DNA of 64,000 bases from Henricia sp. BOLD:AAB3569 (Eukaryota > Echinodermata > Asteroidea > Spinulosida > Echinasteridae). The notes below the pieces were generated by a model. The model worked only from the letters and a program-made list of their open reading frames with translations, was not told the DNA's origin and ran no database searches. Below are positions 1 through 10,920 of the stretch, piece by piece. The stretch covers positions 806,001 to 870,000 of the forward strand of contig JBBELK010000822.1 of assembly GCA_037783545.1 (NCBI GenBank). Direction: 5' to 3'. The position numbers and the translations under genes were made by a program. Position 1 is the first letter of the stretch. Every line of letters starts with the position of its first letter.

Positions 1-1741
1 CAACTCGCCAATGGTACTTGCTAATTCATTCAGCAAGTTCTTCACGGACAAGATTTCAGCTATCCGAAACCATCTAGATAACCTACATGTACGACACGTT
101 ACTCCATCATTCGACCCTAAGTGTCCACCAGGCATCCAGTTCTCGCACTTTGACATGTCACAGAGAGGATTCTCCTCAAACTGATAAACGGCACTCCATC
201 AAAGTCCAGCCAACTTGACATTATTCCCACCTGGCTACTCAAATGGTAGTCTTCCTACCAACACTGACACACATCGTGAATCCCTCGCTGTCATCTGGCA
301 TCTGCCCAGATGTCCTCAAATTGGCTGTTGTGACTCCGTTTTTATAGAAGCCCTCCCCCGAGAAGGAGACCCTCCTGGATTACCATCCTGTCTCCAACAT
401 TCTATTCCTGGCCAAACTCACTGAAAAGGTCATCTGCAAGCAAGTCGTTGGATACATTGATCATCATCAACTATCCGAACCTTTACAATCAGCATGCAGA
501 GCCATCTGCAGTACCAAGACTGCCCTGTTGTCAGTTCATAACGACATCGTCTGAGCCATTGACAGCAACAGAACTGTGCTTATGGCCTGGCTCGATCTTT
601 CAGCAGCCTTTGATACTGTAGACCACAGCAAGTTACGTCATCGCCTCCAATATAGATTTGGCATCACTGAAACCGCACTTAATTGGCTCACATCATACTC
701 AAACAGAACAAGTCGGGTCACAATTGCTAGTGCAGTCTCAGAGGAAACCACTTTTCAGTTCGGAGTCCCACAAGGATCTGTAATAGCACCCAGCTTTTCT
801 CCCTCTACTTATCGCCAATTGGAGATGTCCTTCGCCGGCACGATGTTAAATTCCATCTGTTTGCCGACAACATCCAGATTTATGTGGCATTCGACCCCGC
901 CATCCCAAATGAAGCTGAATTCCGCCTTTTCTGCCTGTCCAGTTACATCACAGATGTTCAGTCATGAATGCAAGCTAACAAACTGCAACTGAACCAAGAC
1001 AAGACAAAATTCTTCATCGCGTCATCTCACCACAATTCTAAACGTCTCAGCCACCTCACTCTCAATATCAACAACAATACAATCCAGCAATCGTCATCAA
1101 TCCGTAACTTGGGTGTCATTGCCACAGTTTGCAGGTCCACTAACTATCACTTATGCAATATCACTAAAATCAGGAAATACATCGATGTCAACACATGTCA
1201 TGCTGCCACTCGTGCCCTTGTGCTGTCAAGAATTGACTACTGCAACTCACTTCTTAACGGCCTGAAACAAGTAGACATTATCCGTTTGCAGAGGATCCAA
1301 AATCGAGCGGCCCGTGTAATTTTCTCCCTGCCGAAGCACACCCACACATCTCCACTACTTTCACAGCTTCACTGGCTCCCGGTAGAGAAACGCATAATCT
1401 ATAAGCAAAGCTCACGCCAGGCTACATTTGCAGTCTTCTTGATCTCACTCCACCTAGTCGAGCAAACCTGCATTCTGAAGGCAACCTGTGAGTTCCACGA
1501 ACAACACGGAAAGTGGGCGACAAGGCTTTTTCAGTAGCGGGTCCAAAAATCTGGAACTCTCTTCCACACACTCTACGACGCTCTTCTTCCATAGACTTGT
1601 TCAAATCATTACTTAAAACATGCCTATTTTCTTAAACCCACTGGTGTTACATGTACATGTACTTAACAGCCGGAGTAGTCTCAAGCATGCTTTGTAACCT
1701 TTGGAAAAGGTGCATTATAAATTGTATTATTATTATTATTA
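1..1741 (+). mobile_element. Decayed non-LTR retrotransposon (CR1/L2-like), 3' part
   Basis: Reverse-transcriptase remnant spread over several frames. Visible blocks are LDLSAAFDTVDH (near 586-625), FGVPQGSVIAP (near 757-790), NKLQLNQDKTKFF (near 974-1012), SRIDYCNSLLNGL and LQRIQNRAARVIF (1225-1325), LHWLPV (near 1370) and a last block reading IWNSLPHTLRRSS, then DLFKSLLKTCLF and a stop (about 1546-1635). The order and spelling are typical of the RT and C-terminal region of CR1/L2-type LINEs. Frameshifts and stops separate the blocks and the YADD box is not recognisable, so it is dead. It ends in an ATT microsatellite (about 1724-1741), as expected for a LINE 3' tail. The 5' part lies outside the window. 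It sits in an intron upstream of the first visible PPP2R5 exon. Confidence 0.85.
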
Positions 1742-3667
1742 ATCAGCATGGAAAACCGAGCAGTGCTACTATGGTACATGTAGTCGGGGAATTAGCTTCA
1801 TTCATACATGTATGATGCACCTTTACATGTATTTTTTTAAAAATGCGAGTGCACACACATTTATATACATTGTAAAATTCATCTTCAGTTAACGTTTTCT
1901 AAAAACAAATTTCTCACGGGTGGAATTGGGCAGTTGGACTACTCTTATATTCATTTGAATAAAGTTTTTCTCAGTCAAGACGTTGATAGAAAATTTGGGA
2001 TGTTGCAAATCCTGTACATGTAGGCTTTAAAACACAGTAGACAATTCTGATATCATTTTTAGCGCACTTGTCTTCATGCAACATACATGTACATGTACAT
2101 GTACATGTATTAGTGTAAACCCTGTGTAAAAAACAACCTTTGGCTAAATCGTTACAATCGTTTGAACACCGTGTCTAATATGGGCTTCTTTTGGAAATAG
2201 TTTTTGACAATCAAAGCTTGATGTGGTAAGAAGGAATTATTTTACCACTTCCCTTCTTAATTTTGAAGAATTTTTTTTATGAGAAAGGAGAATGTTTCTT
2301 CACTGTTCTTGTAAAACAAAAGTCAATTTTGATTTTCCCACTCGAACTACGAACGTATCTTGGCCCCATATCTCAAAACAAGAAATTGCCGAGTTCTGAC
2401 TTATTGTGCCTGATTACATCACATATCTGCATACCATGCCAGTTGAAATCGTAGAAGAGACAAGAATGCAGCTAGCGTACTAGTATATTAAAAATCCCCC
2501 GGCCCCCTGGGCCTGTAATAGTAGCCAGCGCTGGGCTTCGCATCAGCGTTATATCTCACTTGCACCCAATGAGCCCATACTGCCTGCAGCGCATTGGAAA
2601 TCAAATATTATCCTCAGGCTCAGGGTGGGCGTTGCAATGTTTGTGGCATTTCTAGATTGGAGGTTCAGTTTATGTACTGGACTGGCTGTGTATTTCACTG
2701 GTCTGCATGTAATTGATTGCTTTCCAGTGACGTCACGCCTTCCATCTACCATTTTGGGTGTCATTTTTCATGACCCACGTGGCTCGAGTGATTACCGGCC
2801 AAAAAAGCATTGGTTACACTTAGCTCTGTTGCTTAACCTTGCTTTATATTGTTGCGCCGTGGCTGTTGTATCAAGAAAGATAAAAATGACTTTCTTCAGG
2901 CTAAAAATTGTGATCAAGTAAAAATACTTTCGTTTTTACAAGCTGAGTACATGCTCAAAAAAATTAACGTGTCGCAACGCGCGCGTGCGGTATTTATGAA
3001 TGAAAACACGCTGGTGAGTATTTTTTACGCGTGTTCATGTGTGTCTATTATCACGCGTGTGTACACGCGGGACTGGTGACACCCAAACATTTCCGGATGT
3101 TCTATATCACGGAAAGCAATCAATTGGGACTGGTTAGGCATAAAGCCCCAGTACATCTTTTGCAATAACCCAATTAAAAGTGTTGATAGCAATCATACCA
3201 TATTGTTTTCCTGTGTAAAATGGTACCTTTTTAAGGGAAATTACCAATGGGTGTTTTTGTTTTTTCAATTGTCTGCAGACAGTTTTTTTTTTTACCATTC
3301 ATTCAACACGAAAACAATGCATAGATTTTTAAGGTTTTCTGAAGTATTACTGCATCTATGTGACTGACATTTCTACAAGGCAGTTTATCAACATTATTAT
3401 TATTTAGTTACCAACATTGCACTTTGAAAAAGAGTAATATGCCAAAAACCTGAAACTTGCAAGTTGTTTCCAAAGTTTTGATGGGTAGTGTACACCTAAT
3501 TTTTGAATGACTCTCAGTTGTACTTCTGAAGTGTTTTTCCAGGTGCTAATGGTACCTCTGATGATTTTGTCCTGGCAGCGCACCCAGACAGAATGGCGAG
3601 TAGAGAACCCTGCCCAAGCAACATATGTCACAAAGACAGACACTCTGACTTTTTTGTTTTCCTTTAG
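1742..3667. other. PPP2R5 intron sequence without recognised gene
   Basis: No exon-like reading frame with splice sites was found. It contains a (TACATG)n microsatellite at about 2084-2110, a GC-rich patch near 2500-2560 and short alternating CG/GT tracts near 2970-3070. The pyrimidine-rich stretch before 3668 is the 3' splice site of the next PPP2R5 exon. Confidence 0.5.
2084..2110. repeat. (TACATG)n microsatellite
   Basis: About 27 bp of perfect ACATGT alternation. The same hexamer recurs as short tracts elsewhere in the window (for example near 51333-51350). Confidence 0.8.
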
Positions 3668-3787
3668 GTCATGTTTCTTGGTGAGCTTGAGGAGATACTA
3701 GACGTGATAGAACCATCACAGTTCCAGAAGATCCTGGAGCCTGTATTTAAACAGATGGCTCGATGTGTAGCCAGTCCACACTTTCAG
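3668..3787 (+). CDS. PPP2R5: PPP2R5 exon (B56 subunit)
   Basis: Exon of exactly 40 codons, phase 0 at both ends. It is preceded by a T-rich tract and AG at 3666-3667 and followed by GTAAGC at 3788. It begins [16 protein letters not shown] and ends CVASPHFQ, a highly conserved B56 segment. A TIR element begins 12 bp downstream of its donor site. Confidence 0.95.
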
Positions 3788-3798
3788 GTAAGCACCTG

Positions 3799-4495
3799 TA
3801 GACCCTTTGGACGGACAGCCATGACGGGGGGGACAGTCAAATTGTAACCGTGCGTCATGCATGGATAGGTGCTTTGTGGATCTATTGTCACAATAAGGAG
3901 ATTTAGATGCACGTAAAATGCAAACGAGAACCCGAAATGGCTTGAGCATTGGTCATATTTTTCGACGGTCATAAAATCCAGGTCAGAATTTTGGTCAGGC
4001 CAAACAAAATAAATGGTGTGTTTACGGTAACCCGACCTACCTGGAATTTTTGACGCCAAATTGTCGACCTCAAACTTTTTATTGCCAATTTTCAAGTTGA
4101 TAATTTTAAATGAGCACTATTTGCAATAATTTCCATTGAACATAGCATTTTCTACACTTGTACATGAACATGGTTAATAGTGTTAATAGTGAGTTTCATA
4201 CATTGCAAAACAACACGCAAATGCATAAACTGAAATGTAAAAACAAAATTACAAAATAAAATTATTTTCCTACCTACCTACCTGGATTTTTTTTTTAGGC
4301 TGTTACCGTAAATGCACCATTTATTTTGTTTGGCCTTATGGCAAAAAGTTATCATCTTCTAAGATTTCCTCAAAGTAATGACCAAGTGCTCAAAGCATTT
4401 CGTGTTCACGTTTGCATTTTACGTGCATCTAAACCTCCCTATTATTTAAATATGAAAACCTGCCCCCTGTCAAGGCCGCCGGTGCAAAGGGTCTA
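3799..4495. mobile_element. Foldback TIR element next to a splice donor
   Basis: Ends are TAGACCCTTTG (3799) and CAAAGGGTCTA (4495). Inner parts are also inverted: GATTTAGATGCACGTAAAATG near 3899 pairs with CATTTTACGTGCATCTAAAC near 4415, and GCCAAACAAAATAAATGGTG near 3997 pairs with the CACCATTTATTTTGTTTGGC region near 4315. No coding capacity. It starts 12 bp after the 3787/3788 exon border. Confidence 0.75.
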
Positions 4496-5267
4496 TTGAT
4501 GGCATTCTCTTGACATTTAAATTTTCCCTAAAATACAACGAAGACATTTTTGAAAAAGTGACATTTATGACAACAAAAGTTGCCGTCACTTTGCATATCA
4601 GGAGAAGTATAACGAAGGTGGATTCACCCTAAAGTATAAACGAAGACAGTGTGCTGAAAAAAGGGCAACTTACAACTGTACATGTACAGGCTGCGTTCGG
4701 GCGTACAGTTACTCCAGAGTAACGCGTGCACACTGCACTCGGGTCACATTGTGTGAACAGCAAACCTGCAGTCCGCATGCGCGAATGACCATCAGTCAAA
4801 ATGGCTGTCTCTTGCTATGACTCAAAAAATACTTCTCAAAAGAAACTGAAGAAAATAGACATACATCACAGAAAACCCTGAGAACTTTGTGGGATTTTTG
4901 ATGCCGTCTGGAACAAACTTTAGTGAGTTGTCGTTTCAGTTATCGAGTTAACACCTTGAGCAAATTCACCTAAATTCCACCCATGTTCCGCCATCTTCGT
5001 GCAAATTACATGACACTCGTCAGGAGTAAGAGCACACTCCCCATTTCTCGGGGAGTAGCGAGAGCATACTCTCATTGACCCGAGTGTCGTTATTCTTGCC
5101 GTTTGTGCGCGCAGGGGTACTACACATGTTAACACAGCCATACATGTACATTGTTATAAAAAACGAATGACAATCTGGAAAATGGATAGGAACTTTACAA
5201 AAAATGTCAATTTTAGTGTTGCCTCGTAGTATTGGTGCCGCCATTTTGTCCCAAAACTTGTTGAAGC

Positions 5268-5848
5268 TTAAAGGGCCCTTTATTTGAGATTTTTATCAAT
5301 GAAATCTATGTTATAAAACCAATGTACTCAGTTACATTCATAAAAATCCTATTTAGAGCTTGTTTTTTGGGTTAAAACAAAGGTTTTTAGTTTTTATGCT
5401 AATGAAAATATGCATATTCATGACCAAGGTCACGATGTCACCAGAGGCAAACACGGGAAAATCACATTCAACTGTGTACAAAAGATTCCACCTTTTTTCT
5501 CAAACGTCCTGGAACTTTTGTAATCCATGACTGTTTGAGTTTGTTCTACATGTTTCCTGTTGTGAGCCATGACGAAACTGGGGGAGAAAACTGCAGCAAT
5601 TTGCCACAAGTCCAACTTGAAGTCTTATGTTTTTTCTTAACTTTTCCCTTCTGTCTTCCTTACGTGATGCACTCCAAACAGTGCCCTCTGTCTGTGGTTT
5701 ATTGCAGTGAAATCTTCAAAGTTGAAAAAGGCTACCTTTTATTGATTTTACATCCAAACGAACAATAGTGTGTCTTGCTGAACAAGTAATCCATCATATG
5801 AAGCAAAGATTAGGCAGAAAGTTGTTTAGCATGTCATAGGCCCTTTAA
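5268..5848. mobile_element. TTAA-flanked element, family A (AGGGCCC ends), copy 1
   Basis: Starts TTAAAGGGCCC and ends GGCCCTTTAA. The interior is closely similar to 40914-41497 and 41533-42039 (shared blocks TTTTTATCAATGAAATCT, ATGCTAATGAAAAT, GATGTCAC). It carries a short reading frame (5535-5765) that is partly conserved in the other copies. No transposase. The TTAA borders suggest piggyBac-like target choice, which is an inference. Confidence 0.8.
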
Positions 5849-6084
5849 GAATGACATTTTTGAAGACAACTTTTTTTTAGGGTATTGTCATAGGAATGCA
5901 TTTAAAATGTTCTCTCCATATGAACACTCTGGGAAATGAAAACTCAACGGAGACAATGTTTGGTTGACTCAAGCTTATATCTTTCGTTGTTGAAACATGT
6001 TCTCTGTTTATCTCCACCCGTTGCGTGCAGCCATGTACCAGTACCTCAATTTGTTTTATACCAAGTGTGTATTTTTTCCCCCAG

Positions 6085-6212
6085 GTTTCAGAGAGGGCGC
6101 TATACTTCTGGAATAATGAATACGTATTGAGTCTTATTGAGGAGAACACAGAGAACATAATGCCCATCATGTTCCCTAGCCTATATAGGATATCAAAGGA
6201 ACACTGGAACCA
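6085..6212 (+). CDS. PPP2R5: PPP2R5 exon (B56 subunit)
   Basis: 128-bp exon after a T6C5AG acceptor, with donor GTAAGT at 6213. It enters in phase 0 and leaves after two bases of a Gln codon. It encodes [20 protein letters not shown] and continues to SKEHWN, the helices next to the catalytic-subunit contact region in B56 structures. Confidence 0.95.
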
Positions 6213-6601
6213 GTAAGTTTGGGCAAACATGCCCTTCTATGTATCTCTTTTGTTTTCTTTTCTCTGAGGACGTTTGAATCACGACTAGAGTCAACCACTA
6301 GTTATCTTGGCAACACACATGCGCATTAATGTTAAAGTGCAAAGACCTTTGGTTAGTCAACTGGTTTCGCGCAAAATGCTGCGTCAACTCAATGCATGAT
6401 GATGGGTACCAGTGACCAGTGTGACTTTGCCCTGTGGGCTGGTTCCAAATGGTTGACCAGACATGACTAACCATCGTTGACTAGACTGCGTTAGGTTGGA
6501 AATAGTCTATGGTTAACTACATGTATAGTTGTCGATTGAACTTTCTTCTGACGTATATATACTAGTCTAAACAGAAATGCAAATTATATTCTAAAGGTCA
6601 G

Positions 6602-6804
6602 TAAGGGGAGACACATAAATCTAACCGCCGGTACCGACTGCGGTACCGGCGGTTTTTAGCGGTACCTCCTGCACTAAGTGAGCTGTTCTCGAGCGGTACC
6701 ACAGCGGTACCACAGCGGTACTGCAGCTGTACCGCAGCAGTACTGCAGCGGTACCGCAGCGGTACCGCAGCGGTACCGCTGGTTAGATTTGTGTGTCTTC
6801 CCTA
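6602..6804. mobile_element. MITE containing a GGTACC minisatellite
   Basis: The ends form an imperfect inverted repeat: TAAGGGGAGACACATAAATC at 6602 and the complement of GATTTGTGTGTCTTCCCTA at 6786-6804. Between them lie about eight GGTACC hexamers in variants of a 9-10-bp unit (CAGCGGTAC, ACCGCAG), in both orientations. Confidence 0.7.
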
Positions 6805-7414
6805 ACATGTATGACCACTTCTTGTGGCAAGGCTGACTGCACCAGCCTCTGTGAGAGTCACTGAGGCAGAGTGCGCCACTCTGGGTGTGTTCCAACTGCA
6901 ACCACCGGCTAAAAACAATTGTTACCAATGCATTGGGCAATGCCTTTAACTGTTATTTTGGCGGTTTCTATTGGAGACAAAACACGTTATTTTTCTCTCA
7001 TCCCATGTTTGGTTGTTTCATTTCAATGGTGATCAGGCACCATACCATATAATGTGTTTATTTGGTGTGTATGTGGCAGTTGGAATGATGCACCTCATTG
7101 GCTGTTTCTAGTTGCGCGCACCAGCAAAAATCTTCTCTGAGCAAGTTTTAATTTGGCATTGCGCGCATTGGCAAAAAACCGTTTAAGGCTGTTACTACTT
7201 GAAAGATAACAGTACTGAATGGTTATTGTGCTCGGCAGAGGCATGCTCTCTGTCTGAATGGCCTCCCTGAGCTCCTGCACTGGGGCCTTTTGGGAGATGT
7301 GCCGATCTAGAGTTCATACCACGCAGGTTCAATCAGGTTGATAACCCTGCAAAATGGGTTTTCTGAAAGCCTCCTAACTGCAAGATTCTCCCAGACATTT
7401 TATGATTGTGTGGA

Positions 7415-7765
7415 GTAACGTGGCCGAGTGGTTTGGGTCACTGACTCGCAACACTCGGGTGAAAACTTGGGGTTGCAGGTTCGATACCCGGCCGTGGTAC
7501 CTGTGCCCTTGAGCAAGGCACTTAAACACTTGCTCCATCCTTCGAAAGGGATGTAAAGCCGTTGGTTCAGTGTGTTATGTAATGTACTCTAAAGATCCCA
7601 GAGCATTTTTTCGTGAAGAGCGAGGGGACTCCCCGGTGTCTCTGTTTGTTTCTAATTCTTCATGGGTTTCCTCACGCTTGTGAGCGACAGTGCAGTGGTC
7701 ATTTTTGAGGAATTATTGGTTTCAGTACCAGAAAGAAGTAATAGCAATTATAGTAATAATAGTAA
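7415..7765 (+). mobile_element. tRNA-derived SINE, full-length copy
   Basis: The head has pol III promoter-like boxes: TGGCCGAGTGGTTTGGGTC (A box region) and GGTTCGATACCCG (B box region). The body reads TTGAGCAAGGCACTTAAAC, CATCCTTCGAAAGGGATGTA and AAAGATCCCAGAGCATT, and the tail ends in a degenerate AATAATAGTAA run. The same unit occurs at 19270-19530 (-), 34085-34195 (+, partial), 36738-36960 (+, broken), 54851-55040 (+, truncated) and 62460-62830 (+). Confidence 0.88.
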
Positions 7766-7814
7766 ATCACGTTGTTTAAACGGGTCCTCTTTTCTTGTAT
7801 ATCTTTCCTTGCAG

Positions 7815-7916
7815 GACGATCGTAGCCCTTGTTTACAATGTTCTCAAGACTTTTATGGAAATGAACAGCAAGTTGTTTGACGATTTAACATCAAGTTACA
7901 AGGCAGAGAGACAAAA
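7815..7916 (+). CDS. PPP2R5: PPP2R5 exon (B56 subunit)
   Basis: 102-bp exon after CCTTGCAG, donor GTAAGA at 7917. The first G completes the split Gln codon. The frame reads [17 protein letters not shown] and then [14 protein letters not shown], and the exon ends after two bases of a Lys codon. Both split codons join to the neighbouring exons without altering conserved residues. Confidence 0.95.
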
Positions 7917-7989
7917 GTAAGATCAGAAGTCGGGTAACCAGAGCAAGTCTTGATTCAACTTCCAAGTCTTTAGGAGCAAGTCTCAAGCC

Positions 7990-8199
7990 TTCAAGGTGGA
8001 TTAATACTGAGCCTTTTCGCACGTAAATTAGGAATTTGGAATAAAACGACGCACTGAAAATCATCAATTTGGGCAGAAAGTGTTTTTGTGGTTCTGTATT
8101 TTTCAGTACGTTGTTTCCCTCCACACCAGTTTTTATCAAAGCAACGCACATCAAAATTACGTGCAAAAAGCAAAAAAAACCAGTGTGAATCCACCTTAA
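7990..8199. mobile_element. MITE, TTCAAGGTGGATT ends
   Basis: The left end TTCAAGGTGGATTAATACTG, followed by GAGCCTTTTCGCACGTAA, is inverted at the right end (TTACGTGCAAAAAGC, then CAGTGTGAATCCACCTTAA). No coding capacity. Related sequence is near 58880-59100. Confidence 0.7.
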
Positions 8200-8269
8200 G
8201 AGCAAGTCTTGATTCAAGTCTCATGTTGTTAAAGTCTTACTAGGTTACAGTCTCAAGTCTTTTAAAATA

Positions 8270-9837
8270 CACTACTCAAAAAAAGTTAAGGACCACTTTT
8301 TATTTTGTGTATACTTTTTTTTATATGAGATATTTTACTGCTGAAAATACCCCAGTACAACTGTCCTGAATGACCTCAAACACACTGTAATCAATTTCAC
8401 AGGTGGTTGGTTTCAGTTGTTGCATATTGTCTCTTGCATCGTTGCACATCCTAAAATGTGGGCTTTTAGGGGTATCAGCTGACCACATGAAATGGTACAA
8501 AAGTGGGTGCAAGAGCATTTTCTGCCATTGGTCTCCACAATCAGACAACTTAGTGACAGCAGCAATGCCAAGACGCCACCTGAGTGAACCAGAGGTTGCC
8601 AGAGCCCTAGGAATGCTAGAAGCTGGCTTCAGTCAGCGAAGAGTAGCCGAAATGATGGGTGTGTCTCACAGTGTCATCAGCAGAGCAAACCAACGACACC
8701 GGGAGACAGGGCTGTACTCGGAGAGACCCCGCAGTGGCCGACCAGCCGCAACAACCCTAAGAGATGATCGCTACTTGACGAATCTCTGCTTCCACAGTGC
8801 ACGTCGACTCAATAATGACTTCGCTGCTGCCACTGGAGTGACTGTTTCCACTCAAACAATCCGTAACCGACTTCACAGAGCCAATATGCATGCCAGAAGG
8901 CCAACGCAGTGCGTCCTACTCACCCCTGCTCACAGAAGAATCCGTCTCAACTGAGCTCGGGAGCATGTCGGATGGACCCAACAGCAATGGCGCCATGTTC
9001 TGTTCACAGATGAGAGCAGATTCTCCCTCGACCACAATGATAGACGTGTGAGAGTCTGGAGGCGAGCAGGAGAGAGATTTGCCGACCCCTGTATTGCAGA
9101 ACATGACCGTTATGGGGGAGGCAGCATCATGGTGTGGGGAGGCATCGCCTATGGCAACCGTACTCGTCTCTACGTGGTCCCAAAGGGAACAATGACAGGA
9201 GTGAGGTACAGGGATGAAGTCCTTGAACCTATCGTGGTGCCATTTGCAGAAAATGCGGGGGAAAATTTCATTTTCATGGACGATAATGCCCGTCCCCACC
9301 GAGCAAGGGTGGTGACACAGTTACTAGAGAACCATGGGATCGAGCGCATGGACTGGCCAGTGAAGTCCCCAGACTTGAATCCCATAGAACATGTCTGGGA
9401 CATGATGGGGAGGAGTATCAAGCAGCTGGAAGCACAGCCACATGGACTGCAGCAGCTGGGTGTAGCTGTGGAGGCTGCATGGGATGCGCTGGCCGTCAGA
9501 GACGTCAATCGCCTCATTAAGTCCATGAGACAGCGGTGTGAAGCCGTTATTGCTGCAAGAGGAGGCCATACTCGCTACTGAGCCGATTGAAAGACATTCA
9601 GACTGAACATTTTGAAAAAATTGTCATTTGACTTTTCCCTGAAACTGTCCATTTTGTGATTGCCCAAGTTCTCATCATGAAAATGTGCATTTGATGTTTT
9701 GAAAATTTCTTTAATTTTGTATTTCAATGAGAACACCATCTAGACAAACAAAAAATGAAAGAACTAGACCTTACTCATTGCTTGGAAAAAAATTACAAGT
9801 TAAGAAAAAGTGGTCCTTAACTTTTTTTTTAGTAGTG
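8270..9837 (+). mobile_element. Tc1/mariner transposon (DD34E), nearly full length
   Basis: TIRs of about 30 bp (CACTACTCAAAAAAAGTTAA at 8270, inverted as TTAACTTTTTTTTTAGTAGTG ending at 9837) are flanked by TA on both sides (8268-8269, 9838-9839), the Tc1/mariner target duplication. Length 1568 bp, the usual size for an autonomous Tc1 element. The transposase lies on the + strand. It sits in the last PPP2R5 intron. The TIRs differ slightly. Confidence 0.93.
8565..9581 (+). pseudogene. Tc1 transposase with one in-frame stop
   Basis: From ATG 8565 to TGA 9581 the frame is open except for TGA at 8952-8954. The N-terminus has helix-turn-helix signatures (EVARALGMLEAGFSQRRVAE, then VSHSVISR) and a GRPAATT linker. 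The catalytic core has FTDESRFSLD, FMDDNARPH and SPDLNPIEHVWD; 34 residues separate the second Asp and the Glu, which defines DD34E Tc1. The stop falls at a position that could arise by a CpG transition of an Arg codon (inference). About 338 codons, as expected for the family. Not functional as it stands. Confidence 0.92.
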
Positions 9838-10041
9838 TATACGGATTGAGGACGTGAAATTTCAGAATGGTAATTAGAAAAGTATGACACATGATATAGT
9901 GTCAAAATCTCAACAACCATGGGAAAAATTGGGGTGGCGGGGTGGGAGAACTCAAAAATGTGAACTAGTCACGCTTCTTTAAAGTGCAAATACCCTCCTC
10001 TGCAAATCTACTAAATAATAAAAGTCTTTTGCCGTTAACAG

Positions 10042-10138
10042 AGAGAAGAAAAAAGAGAAAGAACGGGACGAATTATGGAAGCGGTTGAGCAAGCTGGAGA
10101 TGAATAATGCTGCCAACAAGACGAGCAACGCCAAGTAA
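10042..10138 (+). CDS. PPP2R5: PPP2R5 terminal coding exon
   Basis: Acceptor AACAG at 10037-10041. One base completes Lys, then 31 codons and TAA at 10136-10138. It encodes the charged EKKKEKERDELWKRL helix typical of the B56 C-terminus, then a short tail ending NAK. Possible poly(A) signals AATAAA lie downstream at 11013-11018 and 12205-12210; which is used cannot be told from sequence. Confidence 0.92.
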
Positions 10139-10662
10139 TGAAGCGCCCTTCACGCCACGCCGCTCGCAGCGCGCGCAGCGCGACGACAGGCAAGCCACTC
10201 CACAGCTCAGCTTCATAATAGCTCGACCCAGCTCCACTCGGTTCAGCTAAGGCGAATAATGTCATAGTTTTAGCAAGTTGACTGCCAAAGTGGTATTTTG
10301 TGTGTGTGATGCTCGCATCCGATACAGTCTAGTATGATACGAATCCTAGTATCTAATTGGGACAAATTCTGAGGGTGAATGAATTCTGCATCATAAAAAG
10401 GCGGAAAAATATAATTTCTCTTTGGGTCCCCTAAATTCATTGTGCGGTTGCCGAATGTTTAATAACCCTTCCAAGGTTACTCAAAAATTAGGTCTTGTGA
10501 GATTACGTTTAGGCGTAATATATAATAATCGGGGTCGACTTTAGGGTCATTGAAATGGAAGAAACCGGTTGTCACAAGATTTCCTCCTATGAGGACTATC
10601 TTCAAGCCGTTTACATTTTCTGTTTAAGGCTTTTAGGTCACTTTGAAAAGCAAATAACCCTC

Positions 10663-10920
10663 TAAAGCAGCGTTCACATTATCATGGACAAACCACACTT
10701 GTACGCTACGCATACCGCATTGCATGACCTCTGAGTCTGCGCGTTGGAAAGGTCAGCACGGTGGAAAGGTCAGCGCACTGCAGTCAAAGTTCAACAAATT
10801 TGAATTTTGACTGTAGCTCAAAATGTGATGCCTGTCGCGATAGCCGTGCAAAGGCAGAAAATTATCAATGGCACAGGCGCGCGCAAGACCATTTTTCTGC
10901 GATAGTGTGAACGCCACTTA
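10663..10920. mobile_element. MITE, GCGTTCACA ends
   Basis: The left end TAAAGCAGCGTTCACATTATC is matched in inverse by GATAGTGTGAACGCCACTTA at the right end. About 258 bp, no coding capacity. Confidence 0.65.

Larger units (their letters stand above)
3668..10138 (+). other. PPP2R5: PPP2R5 gene, 3' part (PP2A B56 regulatory subunit)
   Basis: Four coding exons (3668-3787, 6085-6212, 7815-7916, 10042-10138) join in phase to give the last about 148 residues of a B56 (B') regulatory subunit of protein phosphatase 2A. B56 proteins are HEAT-like-repeat solenoids that bind the PP2A A and C subunits and recruit substrates through LxxIxE motifs. The spelling [35 protein letters not shown] and [12 protein letters not shown] agrees with the alpha/beta/epsilon branch rather than the gamma/delta branch (which has YYWNNEY, NSKTHWN and IHGLIYN at these sites). 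The start and N-terminal half lie upstream of this window. The C-terminus is short, ending 31 codons after the last splice. Which vertebrate paralogue is nearest cannot be decided, since the tail mixes alpha-like and epsilon-like residues. Confidence 0.95.
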
